From Arcuatula senhousia (lineage: Eukaryota > Mollusca > Bivalvia > Mytilida > Mytilidae), in NCBI GenBank assembly GCA_963971305.1, contig OZ020306.1, positions 54,782,686 through 54,846,685 on the forward strand: DNA of 64,000 nucleotides. The letters are read 5' to 3'. The position numbers were made by a program, and so were the translations under genes. The notes beneath the pieces are model-generated. The model saw only the letters and a list, made by a program, of their open reading frames with translations. It ran no database searches and was not told the origin of the DNA. This document shows, one piece after another, positions 46,401 through 58,300 of the stretch (its first letter is position 1; every line of letters starts with the position of its first letter).

Positions 46401-49400
46401 TGTGTCCTTTATTGGTATGCTGGAATAGCCCCTGCCAGAAAAAGACATATAAGTAAATATCCAAGAACATGGCTAAAATGTTTAGGCCCGCCAGTCAGAT
46501 GAAGATAAATGTGCTGTAAAATGTACATGTGCTTAAAAAACAAATTAAGTAAATAACCATGAAACTACTAATCTATGGTTCTCATTATTATAAAAACAGA
46601 CATGATATGAAAGCTCGAGTATGAAAGTTCAAATATACTAGTATGTAAGTGATTTCATATATGATCATATATAGCCAAACTTTTTAGCATACATATGGGT
46701 ATTTATAGTCGTGACTATAGGCTATAAGCCTCTACAGCGATGATTGAAGACTCGCTGTGTGCCATGGGTCGTCCAGGCCATGACACACCACCGCCAGTGT
46801 TCATACGCCCTGGAGTCAGGGTCCGTCTTCACCACGAGGAGGTACTGGTCGGAATTCTGGAAGACAACTTTTCAGCACGGTTCATTATGCTTTTATTAGC
46901 CCAAAGTGTTGCCAAACAAAAAAGCTTGTAGTTGGATGGAAATACACAGCAAGAGAAACATAAAAATAATCTGGACTAGTAAATCATATGATAAATCTGT
47001 TGATTACAACAAAATTTATGTAATCTATTCTTGCTCAGCGATCAATAAATATCACGTGATCAAACTATTTTAGTGGATTCGTCGAGGTCACCTGGTCAAC
47101 GGTAAACATTTAATTGTACCATGTCCAGTTCTGCAATACACAAAGTGTTGCCAAACAAAAAAGCTTGTAGTTGGATGGAAATACACAGCAAGAGAAACAT
47201 AAAAATAATCTGGACTAGTAAATCATATGATAAATCTGTTGATTACAACAAAATTTATGTAATCTATTCTTGCTCAGCGATCAATAAATATCACGTGATC
47301 AAACTATTTTAGTGGATTCGTTGAGGTCACCTGGTCAACGGTAAACATTAAATTGTACCGTGTCCAGTTCTGCAATACACAAAATAGCCTTATCATGATA
47401 AATCGTCTCTTCTCCGTAACTGATTCACGATTATAGTTATTGGTTAAGCCAATGAAACAATCTGTTACTTTTGCAACCTTGTCAAACAGCCAATCAACGC
47501 GTTCATAAGTGATTGATTATTTCAAGATGGCGTGAATATCCTATGAAATTAATAGCTTCGCACCTTGATGCGAAGCAATTATACTTAATAGGCAACCCCA
47601 TTAACTAAAGCCACGCCTACTGTCCATTCTTTACAGTGTAACAGCCACGCCTTCTGCCAATCATTCAAAAACCCGCAAATATATTCAAAGTACCATTACT
47701 TTTGTGTCGTCCCGTACTTATTTTTAATGCTTTAATCATATAGGGCCAGCTAACCAGTCCAATATAACCACAGTTTTATAAAAAGAACAAGTTTATTTGG
47801 TGCAAATAATCATTCTATAATTCGTCAGGTGCTGACATCATTGCAGTTATACTGAATCGGTGAAAAGCTACAAAAATACAAAAAAGGTGCTTTTAGTACA
47901 ATATTATAGCTTGACGTTAATTGGACATTCATAAAAAATAAATCAAAATACAACACACAGATCTAATAAAAATGACGGAACGTCTGACCTAAGGTTAAGT
48001 ACATATAGAATATAGGACTTTTGAATCTTGAGATCGAGTTTATCACTGGTTTATGGTGAACCCGAAGGGTGAACCAATAAACCAGTGATAAACTCGATCT
48101 CAAGATTTAAAAAGTCCTATATTCTCTTTATCGGTAATCCCCGAGCAACAAAATGTGACATTTTTGTTAAAAAGGGGTCTTTTAATGTTTTTTATAAGGA
48201 ACTTTTTTGTGTGTGCACTGATAAAACACGTGCTACAATGAGCTATGTCACCGTACTGACCCGATAATTTCGATGATAAACACCTGTTCATGATTCAGGG
48301 TTTATCAGCGGCAAACATCAAAGGAAAAAGTTATGATTACCGATAAATGTATAATCTCGTGAGGTGCTCACATCTATCACATACATTTACATTTATAAGT
48401 GTTTCTCCCGGTGTTTATTTTATTTTAAGTTTCATGAAAATCTATTATTGGTGTTTTGCTCAATGTAATTTATATAATGCAGAGTGTACATGTAGTCAAT
48501 GTGCATAAACCTATCACATTTATAAGGTGAAAACTGAATGAATTCTCTGTTCATAAGTATAATAAGTGATGTGAAGATCTTATAATACACCTAGTGTAAC
48601 TCTATATACAACACAATCAAAGTAAACATAGGCACAAAGTGCCTGAAAGTGTTATCAAAATGCATATTTTGAAAATTCACAGAAAATGGCGGCAAAAACA
48701 GTGACGAAAAAGCTTTGGAAAACGCATATAAATTAACCTGGGAAGGCTTATAGACGCCTTTTATAAACAGATCATTGCATAAATCTATCAATACAATAGG
48801 TAAAAGCTGATAAACTTACACCATGCCTTCTCTCAAAAATGCTTAAAGTTTGAATAAATTTGTCATCTCAAAAATCAATGAAAATGAGTATTTTCAATGT
48901 AGGAGAATGAATAGTCTCGATCACCCAGACGCTTATCAATAGATGATAAGAGTCTGGAACAGTCCCATTACCTATTTTGTTATGTGTACGTTCGGAGTAC
49001 TTTCAGGCTTTATCATAGTGTTCGACGAAAATCACTCAACCGTATGTTCATAATTCTGTACATATGGTTCAGTGAATTTATGCAAATACAATAGCGAGAT
49101 AACTTCTCGAATTGATGTGAGTTGTTCTCTTATAACATATCCTTTCTCGGGCGCATTTCATTTGAGCGAATTTGAAAATGACCCCTGTTTTCATTTGAGC
49201 GAATTTTTCTATTTCAATTGAGCGAATATTTTCCCAGGTAAATATAGGTAAATAACTATAAAATTTGTACAAAAGAGAGAGAGAAAGAGAAGAGGACTTA
49301 AACTTGCATATATATGCTTTACTTAAATAACATTTAAAATATTTTATTTTTATATTAAATCAGATGTAGTGGTTGTGGAACAAACATTCGATTCACAGTT

Positions 49401-52400
49401 TCAGTACCTTGATTTCATTAATTTTCATTTCTATCTATTAGAAAGATTGAATTTTCGATAGACACTTATCAGAAATACACTGTTGACCTCTAGTAGTGAC
49501 CAAAATACTAGGTTCGAATTTATTAAGCTGCTCGGGTACAAATTTGTTGCTTGCGTTGACTTGTAAAATGATAAAGTCAGTCTAGACGTTAACACATAGT
49601 GCTCACATTTTAAAGTTGGTATCTGACAGATTTTTTTTTATCATGTAAAAAAATATTTTAATAAACATATTGTTTACATATTTGTTCTATCTACAAATAT
49701 TTCCTTAATAGTACTAAGGAAAATGTTCTAAAAAATTACCTGTAAAAGCAAAATTTACCTGTAATTTACCTGTAGAAAAATTCGCTCAAATGAAAAAATT
49801 ATTTCGCTCAAATGAAACTTTTTTTTCGCTCAATTGAAATATCAATTCGCTCAAATGAAATGCACCGCCTTTCTCATTTATAATAAGACATCCTATTATA
49901 CATTTTTGAACACAAGTTGGGTTTGTTAAAAAAAAATTGATTTATCGTTAAATTGTACTCACGGACGTCTCCCTGGTTTTGGAAATTGTTATGTTTTTTT
50001 GGAGTCAAAAATTGGGACATTCTTGAAAACAGAACCATACACGTTCGACCAATCCAATTCTCGATTGTACAGAACCAGTTATCAAAAACCAAGGAAGATC
50101 AATGAAATGTTGAGTTTTTAAAGTTGGTTCATTTTAGATTCAAATGAATCTTGTATGCTAAACGCGTCATATACACACGTGGTCAAGGTTAAAAGGTATA
50201 ACGACCGCCACCTAGTGGTTACGAGAAATCAGTAGGTGTTTTCATAGACTCACTACCTTGGTAGTATGAGTTTGGGTTCGAGACTAGAGAATGAAACGCC
50301 TAGAAAACTTTTGGAAAATAAGCCAAAAAGGATATAAGAAGTATTACATTTCGAGAATTTAAACCAGTTAAAATAGTTAAATCCAAAAATGTTATCAAAT
50401 ATCTAGAATGATTTTTAATCTTTAATTATGTAAATACTATTTCCCTAGGGAAATTATAAAATATAGTATTTACATAATTCAAGATGAAACAAATGAAATG
50501 CTGACCTGCATATTACATAGCAAAAATCTACTGACGTATTATAATCCTGTATATGATTATCGAACATATTCGAATGGGGTTTTGGTAGAATAAAACTATT
50601 TTATCTTTGACAGGAAATACATTAAAGGAGGTTTTGATATGGACCCCAAATAACGGAAAATACGATCACTGGTCAGGAAATGTGTTTAATTATTACACCA
50701 ATTTGAACAATTATCCACTAAAAGCAATCCAGGAAAAATGCCTCAACTTTAGTGTTATGCCATACGGGTCTAAGTGCCACTACAAGTTTGTATTATTATC
50801 CGAAAGATCTGATCTTCAAACGAACAATTACTATGAGATTTACTCAGGGACCTCAAAAATGGGTATAAGAAGGGGAGGAGATGGTGATGACTACAATTTT
50901 CCATATGGACCTGCACCCGCTAACTGCGAAGAGTTTAAAGAATATAGTGTTCAGTGGGACAACCAAGGAGGCGTAACTGTGATTTATAGGAATATTTACA
51001 GTGTCGTTAAACTGTCCCATCCTTCGGCATCCCCCTTTAAAGTTGAAGGCATAGGAATTAAAACAGGTTATGGTGATGAAGGATTGTGGAAAATAAAACA
51101 TCATGGTGAGGCATTTATAAGAGCGTGTCTATGAGATAACCATGCAATTTTTTCCAGATACAAGAGTTTTAGATGACAAAAAAAAAATACGCAATTATAA
51201 ACTCTTGACAAAATTAGCCATTTTTAGCTGTGACTAAACACAAAAATTCAACTTTTATTGGATCCTTTCAATGTTTTGTTATCCAATAACCCAAATCTTT
51301 ATTCCACTAAAATTGAAAAAAAAATTAATCTCGTTACCCAGCACCCTAAGGGAGATATGAAAATAAATAAATAAAATATAATATTTTTTTATAATTATTT
51401 GATAAAATTTTCAAAATGGCCCATTCCCACCTGCTGTTAATGAGAAAACTTTAGTTTTCAAAATTTTTGTGGAATTTAGAAGCCGAAATATGACCCTTTA
51501 AATAATCCTCTCAAATTTGGATAATGTAGAAAAAATCGGAAAAGAAACCATTAAAAAAATGATTTTTTGTATTCAGTCTATAATCAGTATGGCTAATTTT
51601 GTCAAGAAACCAAGTTATACGGATAAAGGTCCGGCTGCCGGCCATCTTGAATTTTCGAAAAAAAATATTTTGCGTAAAAGTCTTGAAGAGATTGTTTTTA
51701 GTTTAACATTTCCTTTGATAATCTGACATATTTGAATCTGGACAAATCTTTGGATTTTGTATTTTTTCTGATACAGACGCTTATGTATGCATGAACATGG
51801 TTATAGTAATGATGTACAGTTAAGCGATATTAAGCCAATGTTTTATTTTATTTCATGCGTTTTCTTTGAAGTAATTTGAAAAAAAAATTTCTACAGAATG
51901 ATCAGTATTTTAAAATGCTTTAATCTTTTTGGGTATTTTTTTTTCATTATAGTGTTAAAACAAGTCCCTACATGTTTTAGATAACATATTTTTTATTGAC
52001 TTGTAATATTGTAATATCAGTTATGATTTGGCAAGACATTCGCTGTATAACATATATAATTCAACTTGGATGCAAAGAGTTATAACTTCAATATGTTAAA
52101 AGGCAAAATAATCCACACTTTCTATCAAAATTGTGCTTTACTTCATTGCTTTAGAACATGTATAGGAATAAAGGTAATAGCAGATGATCAATCTCATGTC
52201 CAAAAAGAAAAGACAAAACACGGCAGACGTACCGGAAAAAATGAAGATTGCAATGGCTTATGTGCATTTTAAAATGACTGAACAAAATTTACTTTTACGT
52301 GGACTGATACATGAACTTCTGTTAACCATGATATTTTCTGATCTGAATACCGGGGTATATAAATATCTATATTTCGAAATGTTTGTGTAAGAGTACTTTA

Positions 52401-52824
52401 AGTCTTTTAATTCGATTATTTTGTTATCTTCCTACTACTAGTTTTTTTAAGTAAATGCCCTTCCCGGGGGGTGCTTCTGAAAACATGTATATACAGTGAT
52501 ATTAGCATATTCACCTTGGTGCAATGTACTTCAAAAATTAATCACTAGTTTTGGTGTATTCAAGGTGACTTTACTGATTTCTACTGTGTGAATCATCAGA
52601 TGTATGGAGATATTGACATTTTGGTAACAAGTAGTGAGCCAAGGACAACATGGTGTGCAGCGTTATGTTCTCAGACAATTGAATGTCAAGGCATCAACTA
52701 TAACGACAAAACCAAACAATGTGAGCTGATTCGTTCTGGTCAATTAGTGAGGAAGATTGCTGCTCAAGACTGGAGATTCAGTTCTAAGTGTCTGAATAAC
52801 AAAATCCTTTGCATGGGGTGCTAG
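43461..52824 (+). CDS. Secreted FAMeT-domain plus PAN-like protein (three exons, inferred)
   Basis: Proposed exons are 43461-43530, 50614-51105 and 52565-52824. Phases agree at both junctions (G|GA and G|GT, both Gly), giving 273 residues. Exon 1 encodes a signal peptide (MKMTIAKRLVFFLSFMLLTE) and ends at GTAAGT. Exon 2 (residues ~24-188) resembles the farnesoic acid O-methyltransferase-like domain (PF12248): NNYYEIYSGTSKMGIRR, then IGIKTGYGDEGLWKI. Despite the name this is mostly an extracellular binding-type fold. Exon 3 looks like a PAN/apple domain (TTWCAALCSQTIECQGINYN, CELI) with 6 cysteines and stop TAG. The 7-kb first intron contains a SINE, MITEs and duplications. A read-through of the GTGAGG donor at 51106 would give a shorter form ending at 51134. 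Role is probably secreted recognition or adhesion; the ligand is unknown. Confidence 0.65.
44430..44830. repeat. Purine-rich low-complexity tract
   Basis: The plus strand is dominated by AAAAGGAAAATGG/AAAACGAAAA-type runs for about 400 bp. The 130-codon minus-strand frame is an artefact of this composition. It lies in intron 1 of the FAMeT/PAN gene. Confidence 0.6.
44995..45118 (-). mobile_element. tRNA-derived SINE head
   Basis: The minus strand has CTAGCTGGCCAAGTGGTCTA (A box, 45091-45110 region) and GAGTTCGAATCCCG (B box, 45031-45044). The spacing of about 50-60 nt suggests a tRNA with a long variable arm. No full tRNA fold is claimed. Confidence 0.55.
45562..45830 (-). pseudogene. Penelope-like tails, A then B fragment, minus strand
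   Basis: 45562-45735 matches the family A 3' end (AAGAGGTATCAATGTGGCAT, then AACGCGAACCCACGTCGTAA). 45736-45830 matches the family B tail (AAAGGTAATAACAAAATTATC). Neither has coding sequence. Confidence 0.5.
45831..46900. other. Intron sequence without recognised gene
   Basis: It holds a hairpin at about 45930-45985 (GTACTTACTATTTC / GAAATAGTAAGTAC). A 110-codon plus-strand frame at 45908-46240 spans this hairpin and has no recognisable domain; I treat it as spurious. Confidence 0.4.
46902..47380. repeat. Two-copy 239-bp tandem duplication
   Basis: The unit beginning CAAAGTGTTGCCAAACAAAA (46902) repeats from 47141 with only a few differences, for example TTCGTCGAGG versus TTCGTTGAGG. It lies in intron 1 of the FAMeT/PAN gene. 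Confidence 0.85.
48007..48125. repeat. Long near-perfect hairpin
   Basis: The ~50-bp left arm AGAATATAGGACTTTT...GAGTTTATCACTGGTTTAT faces its complement, ending AGTCCTATATTCT at 48125, across a short GGTGAACCCGAAGGGTGAACC centre. A further inverted pair TTTATCGGTAATC (about 48127) and GATTACCGATAAA (about 48335) lies to the right. Confidence 0.75.
49149..49867. mobile_element. hAT-like MITE with iterated end motif
   Basis: CCTTTCTC occurs at both borders (49141-49148, 49868-49875) as an 8-bp target duplication. The ends GGGCGCATTTCATTTGAGCG and the complement of CGGTGCATTTCATTTGAGCG are inverted. TTTCATTTGAGCGAA or TTTCAATTGAGCGAA is repeated three or four times inside each end, likely transposase-binding sites. 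The 719-bp element is non-coding and sits in intron 1 of the FAMeT/PAN gene. Confidence 0.75.
52166..52262 (-). repeat. Penelope-like family B tail fragment
   Basis: AATAAAGGTAATAGCAGATGATCAATCTCATGTCC-type sequence matches the B tails near 7585 and 19265. It lies in intron 2 of the FAMeT/PAN gene. Confidence 0.5.
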
Positions 52825-53984
52825 AATGAAATTTCTCTAATTTTCATCAAATTTATAAATCTCTCAACCGGTTGTGGGAAAATATTTCACACCTCTAGAG
52901 AAAATTTTGTTTTCAGCGTAATTGCACTTGCTATTGATGAGCAACCTTTTTGCATTTTTTCTCCCTGTAGACATTAGAGAAAATCCTTCTTCAACTTGTT
53001 CAAAAGTTTGATATTTTAAAATCGCCATTAAATTTATTTCCCTTGATTTTAGAAATTCCATAATCGAATCGATCGCGTTGTAGAAGCTATATTTTCAACG
53101 TTGAAAATGAAAGTGGAAAAATTTACAAACAAAAATAATTTATCGACTTTCAGAGACAGAATGAATTGGATTAAATACACATAAAATTTTATAATACCAC
53201 AGTGTATAACCGGACAGTTAGCGATCACGGAAGTTGGTCACTGTCCGGTGGTAAAATCCTAGTTGATTGAATAAAAATGTATGATTTTGCCATGAATTTA
53301 AGCCCTTATTCAGCCGAAACTAAATTTTAAGAAAAATTGAAGCGTACAATTAGTTTACATTGTTATTTATCACTATTTAATTTATCAATATATAATGTAG
53401 ATCATTTTAATTTTCGAAAAAAGTGGTTTAATCATTGATATTTTTGACAATGGAAACTCATTGCAGTGAAAGAAACAACAAATTATTAGTGAACCACTTA
53501 CATTGAAATAGTGCATTGCATCTCCATTTAAAGCTGTTTAAATAGGAAATCCTTCGGTGTCAAATTATTTCACGAAAATGGTTTGGATTGTTTATAATAA
53601 TCGGATTTGTAAGAGCACTGCTCACTCCGTCTCTGTCCGACTTATTGCCACTGTACACAATCATTAATTGTTAGAAAGTTATATCTATCTGTCCGATTAA
53701 TTGTTGGGTTGAATGTAGCAATAACAAGACAAATATCCTTACAGCCCCGGTATACAGCTAGAGCAAAATGATTAAAAAAAAACCTGGAACAAATATAAAA
53801 GGTAGCAGCTTATCCAAACAAAGTATTGCAATAAAATTGCATGAGGATTGAGATTTACTACAAAAGAACTATTTTTGTAATTTCTCTTAAGTTCAAGCAA
53901 CTTATCGAATATAAACATGTGATCATTCATCTAAGCTTTGAATTTGTATAAAGTAATTGGAATTTTTGGAAAAATTAAGAAGGA

Positions 53985-54520
53985 ATATGTCCATAGGACA
54001 TGGATGCCCCCGCTAGGCCCCAAACAGGAAGTTGATGTCTGGCAGACCTGAAAGTTGCTTAGGACATAAAGTTTGTGATACTGAAACATCCTACTAAGTT
54101 TCAAATCATTCTGCGAAAAGCTTGACAGAAATTTTTAAAGTCATGTGCACATATTTTCACACCAGCCTAAGTCCAAAACAAGAAGTAGATGTCTTACAGG
54201 TCTCAAAATCGCTGAGGAGGTACAGTTTGTCATATTAAACCATCCTACCAAGTTTCAAATCATTCTCATGTACGATTCCTGAGAAAAGCTTGACGAAAAT
54301 TTTCACATTTGCCTAAGTCCCAAACAGGAAGTAGATGTCGGTCAGGTATGAAAATCACTTAGGACTTACAGTTTGTCATACTGAACCATCCTACCAAGTT
54401 TCAAATCATTTTCATGTACGGTTCTTGAGAAAAGCTTGACGGAAATTATTCGTACGGACGGACGTACGGACATGAGTAAAACTTAATGCCCCCGACATGT
54501 CGTCGCGGGGGCATAAAAAG
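53985..54520. repeat. Tandem-core element, ~150-bp units
   Basis: It runs from ATGCCCCCGCTAGGCCCC to TGCCCCCGACATGTCGTCGC plus GGGGGCATA. Three units carry AAACAGGAAGT(A/T)GATGTC and CTAAGTTTCAAATCATT, and a CGGACGGACGTACGGAC tract sits near the right end. It is nested in the CACAGTG-ended element. Confidence 0.6.
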
Positions 54521-54869
54521 GATTATACATGTAGGTAAAATTTCAGATTTGGAAAGTTGGCCTTTCCCTTAAAATCTAGCTGACTTTTCAAACTTTGCAA
54601 ATGAAAATATTTATCTAAGGTTTTATATACATGTATATGCCACATAGTTATGATCGACAATCTGTTACTACAGAATGAAACTTTAACAAGACCAATCGAT
54701 GTCTGGCCCTGCGTCGCACTGAAAATGTTGAACCCTGTACGTTCTAGGCCAAATATGGACAGTCAATATTTTTTTACACTGCATCCTATGGTGGACTTAC
54801 AAAGTATTTTTGTCACATGCCACCCATTATCAAAATAATAAGACAAAAAATAGTTTCTATTTTTCCCTT

Positions 54870-55715
54870 TTTGTCCCCTTTATTGCTTAACAGAAAAGGT
54901 GTGTCAAGAAAAAAATGTATCCTCCATTTTATATCCCATATATGACAAAAATTAACGTTTTAAAAAAAAATCTAAATCGGAACATAGACAAAAAGCTGCA
55001 TTTTTGCCCCTTTTGGGCCCCTCGTTCCTAAACAAACAAGAAAAGGACACCCAAAATCAGCCGCACCCTTCCTTTTATTGTAAATATTAAACATTACTGT
55101 AAAGTCTCATAGCATTTGATGTACCGTACTAAAAGTTAATTTGGAAACAAATAAAATAGTTGCTTTTTTGGCCCCTTTTGCCTTTATTTCTAAACGAAAA
55201 AAGAGGGGACACCCAAAATCAACCATGCCTTTTCTTTTATGGTTAGTAACATTACTGTAAAGTTTCATAGCATTTGGTCAACCAGAACAAAAGTTATGGT
55301 GCAAACATATAAAAAAGTAGCTTTTTTACTCCCTTTATGGCCCCTAATTTCTAAACGAAAAAGATGGGACACCCAAAATCAGCCCCACCCTTCCTTTTAC
55401 ATTAAGAGTTTCATAGCATATGGTCAATTAGAGCAATAGTAATTGAGAAACAAATTAAAAAATCACTTTTTGGCCCTTTTTTGGCCCCTAATTTTTCAAC
55501 GAAATTATAGAATGACCCCAAAAGGTGAGGTGCACATTTTCAATATATCTGTAATCACTGTGTTGCAATTTCAAAAAATATCTAGCGTTTCGTTTTTGAG
55601 ATTCAGATTACACAAGACAGGCACCCCATAGCGCGACGGATGGACGGACGGACGGATGGACGGACGGAGTGACCCGACTACTAGACGTGCTTTCGCCTTC
55701 GGCGACGCAGGTAAA
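54870..55715. repeat. Tandem-core element, four degenerate units
   Basis: Units contain GGGACACCCAAAATCA, CATTACTGTAAAG and TTTCATAGCATTTGGTCA, then a GGACGGACGGACGGATGGAC tract. The end CTTTCGCCTTCGGCGACGC matches, in reverse, the start of the duplicated region at 28143 and 29410. Confidence 0.6.
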
Positions 55716-56204
55716 ATTGCTCAAATCAGATGAACTTCAGGTGGCCACACCACTTCAAGTGTGCTGCTCCATGCAAATATATACTAGTATTTGGCTGAAA
55801 TCTAAGAGGAATTTAGATTTAGTCAGCACTGATTGATTAACATGGGCATTGCAATATTCATCTATCTAAGTCTTTTAATATTGAGATATGAAGGCATCCA
55901 ACTAAAACCTAGTGTATACGACCTAAGCATGAACTTAACATGAATCCAAGGACAAAGTCAAATGGTGAAGGTGTTCTCTTTATAGACACATACCATTTAC
56001 ACAACGCGGTCAGTTTTAATGGTTTTGGAATGGAGTAGACTAACGCTTGCTAGGTCGATATCGTAAGAGCCTAGAACATTGCTGGATTGGCTTCCCTATT
56101 CGAACGTTTTAAAGTTTAAAGTACTTTACTTCCAATATTTATGGTTTGTCTATCTTTCGATTTGTTTATTTAAACATTGCTGGCGAGCGATTACTCGTTG
56201 AACT

Positions 56205-56474
56205 ATGCATATTTACAGCGTTGCAAAATTTCCGGCTTTTATTCCACTCTGCTTTGATAGCGAACATCGCAGATGCGAGCTTTACGGCATTGTGCATGTT
56301 TTGAAATGTGCCAGAAATATACTGACGATAAAACCGGAACAGGTTTACTTTTACGGATTGAAAAAAATAATAGGCACGGAGCAAGTAAAACAAGCAACCC
56401 TCTGGGCTTATAAAAAATACATCATAATCTGTTATGCAACAATGAAACAAATAGAAAGCATTCAAAAACAGTGA
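56205..56474 (+). other. Unrecognised 89-codon frame
   Basis: An open frame (MHIYSVAKFPAFIPL...) with no family I recognise lies inside the CACAGTG-ended element. An overlapping minus-strand frame at 56166-56486 is of similar length, so this may be chance. The flanks 55716-56900 hold nothing else I can name. Confidence 0.15.
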
Positions 56475-56910
56475 TAAAACCCTCATTCACCCACTTGTTT
56501 ATTTTTACACATAGATTTTTATTTAAACACCATTCGGTCTTTTCCGCTGAAAAACGATTTTCCGGAAATTACCGAGCTAGCTTTTGGCAACATCGTCCCA
56601 TTGACTAGTCATACCAAATGCATGATACGGACCAAGCTTTGTTAAATTCTAAGTATGATAAAGAAATACATAAATTTACTGAATAAAACCTACTCATAAT
56701 AATAAATAAAAGGTTCTTACCTGAAAATGAAAGAAGAGTCCCATCCTGTGGGGTTTGACTCACTCTCCTCAATGCTGCATGATATTTTTACTTTATCGTT
56801 TTTTTTCCGCCAGGTTTCTTAGTGTACCTTCTGTTACCAATGCTTCAAATAAAACACTGATACTCAGAAAATCTCACAAAACCTGACAGAATCTGAATGT
56901 TGTTTTGGTT

Positions 56911-57084
56911 CAATCTATCACCAGAGGGAGCGTCTATCAACACTGACCTCTATACTATCGCGCTAAGGATCATGGGAAATATTCTAATGAAATTCAATCC
57001 CCGAATTCGGGGATATTACCCATAATCCTTAGCGCGATAGTATAGAGGTCAGTGTTGATAGACGCTCCCTCTGGTGATAGATTG
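56911..57084. mobile_element. Palindromic MITE with 9-bp target duplication
   Basis: Arms of about 70 bp starting CAATCTATCACCAGAGGGAG are near-perfect inverse copies around a centre containing CCCCGAATTCGGGG. GTTTTGGTT flanks both sides (56902-56910, 57085-57093). A 9-bp duplication points to a Mutator-like source. Confidence 0.75.
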
Positions 57085-57639
57085 GTTTTGGTTTGCTGAA
57101 GAAGCGCGAAATACTCTGACAAGGAAATGACGTCACGTAATCCATAATTGGATAATTCCGTCCCCGCTAAATGTCGTCCCAGAATGTTACAGGATTTATT
57201 ATTTGCACAAATATTAAATTGAATTTTTAAAAAGTAGTTATTGATCCCAGATATTTTAACAACAACTTTCTCAAGTGCATATGATTTGGGTTGGGTGGGG
57301 TCAGACTTTGCTACTACCTATCAAATTTCTTTTTTAAAAGTTCCCTCTTTACGTTACACTTAGCCAGTCGAGCACATGGATTTATTTTTAAAAGGTATAT
57401 AGATTTTCGATGCTCGCTAAAAAGGCTGGGCCTTAATCATATTATTTTTCTTGCTGTTAGACGTTTAGAACACAACAAATCTATGAGTTATCCGTTTCAT
57501 GAGTTTAAAGCTTCATGCGTTTAAAGTTTAAAATTGTCTTAACTCTAAAGTTCCCCCTATCCCAAACATAGTTTGATCTTTAAAAAATCATATTTTTGGT
57601 AACACTCTTCGTATTGTGTTTGGAATTTTTTATTTTTTT

Positions 57640-58300
57640 TGGTAGAGCTCTGTTACAACGCGTCACAGAGCTCCCCTGCTGAGTCTTGAATAGACGAAAC
57701 GCGCGTAAGACACAGGAAAATGTAGTGTCTGGAACTTTGTTGTAATTTTTATTTTTAATGGACTATGTGAATACAATAGAAAATAATGAGATGTGGAATA
57801 AGTGTACGCGACACAACCCACAATTTAACGGCAATTTACAAAAACCACAATGGACAACCGCCAGCAGCCTTCAACGAGGCCATTTGGCACTGCTCGCGGT
57901 TCTGCAATTGGCCCATGGTCTAAATAAAATGCATATAATTCAAATCCAGCCCTGAAATAGTCACAGATAGACCGCCTTCTTAAACAAGGAACAGAAAACA
58001 TCAAAAATACAAGTACAAACGAAAGTTTTGTCAAAGATTCCTGGCTTAGGACAGGCACATGTAATATGTGGCGGTGTTAAACTAGTTTTTTGGGTACAAC
58101 CTTCCCCGTATCAATATTCCAAGACAAAGCACAAAAACTTAACACAATAAAAATCAAATTGATCAAAGTCCAAATCCACTAGAGAGAACATAAGACAAAA
58201 AACAAGAACAAACAAAAGGACGGTAAAGGAACTCTCTATCGAACACTCACTGTTACTGACAGCTAGCTGAGAATCATCAATCGGCTGATGTAAAAAAATC
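57640..58300 (-). repeat. Dispersed repeat plus Penelope-like tail fragment
   Basis: 57645-57745 is the inverse of the 2318-2472 repeat (CTTGAATAGACGAAACGCGC). 57770-58300 resembles sequence at 3650-3860 (GATGTGGAATAAGTGTACGC) and 38210-38470 (GGACAGGCACATG), probably a retroelement tail. The ORFs here are not credible. Confidence 0.45.

Noticed and set aside
50607..51134. Single-exon gene for the FAMeT-like domain starting at TTG 50607
   Set aside because: The sequence before 50614 is a CAG acceptor, there is no ATG or signal peptide, and an in-phase signal exon exists at 43461.
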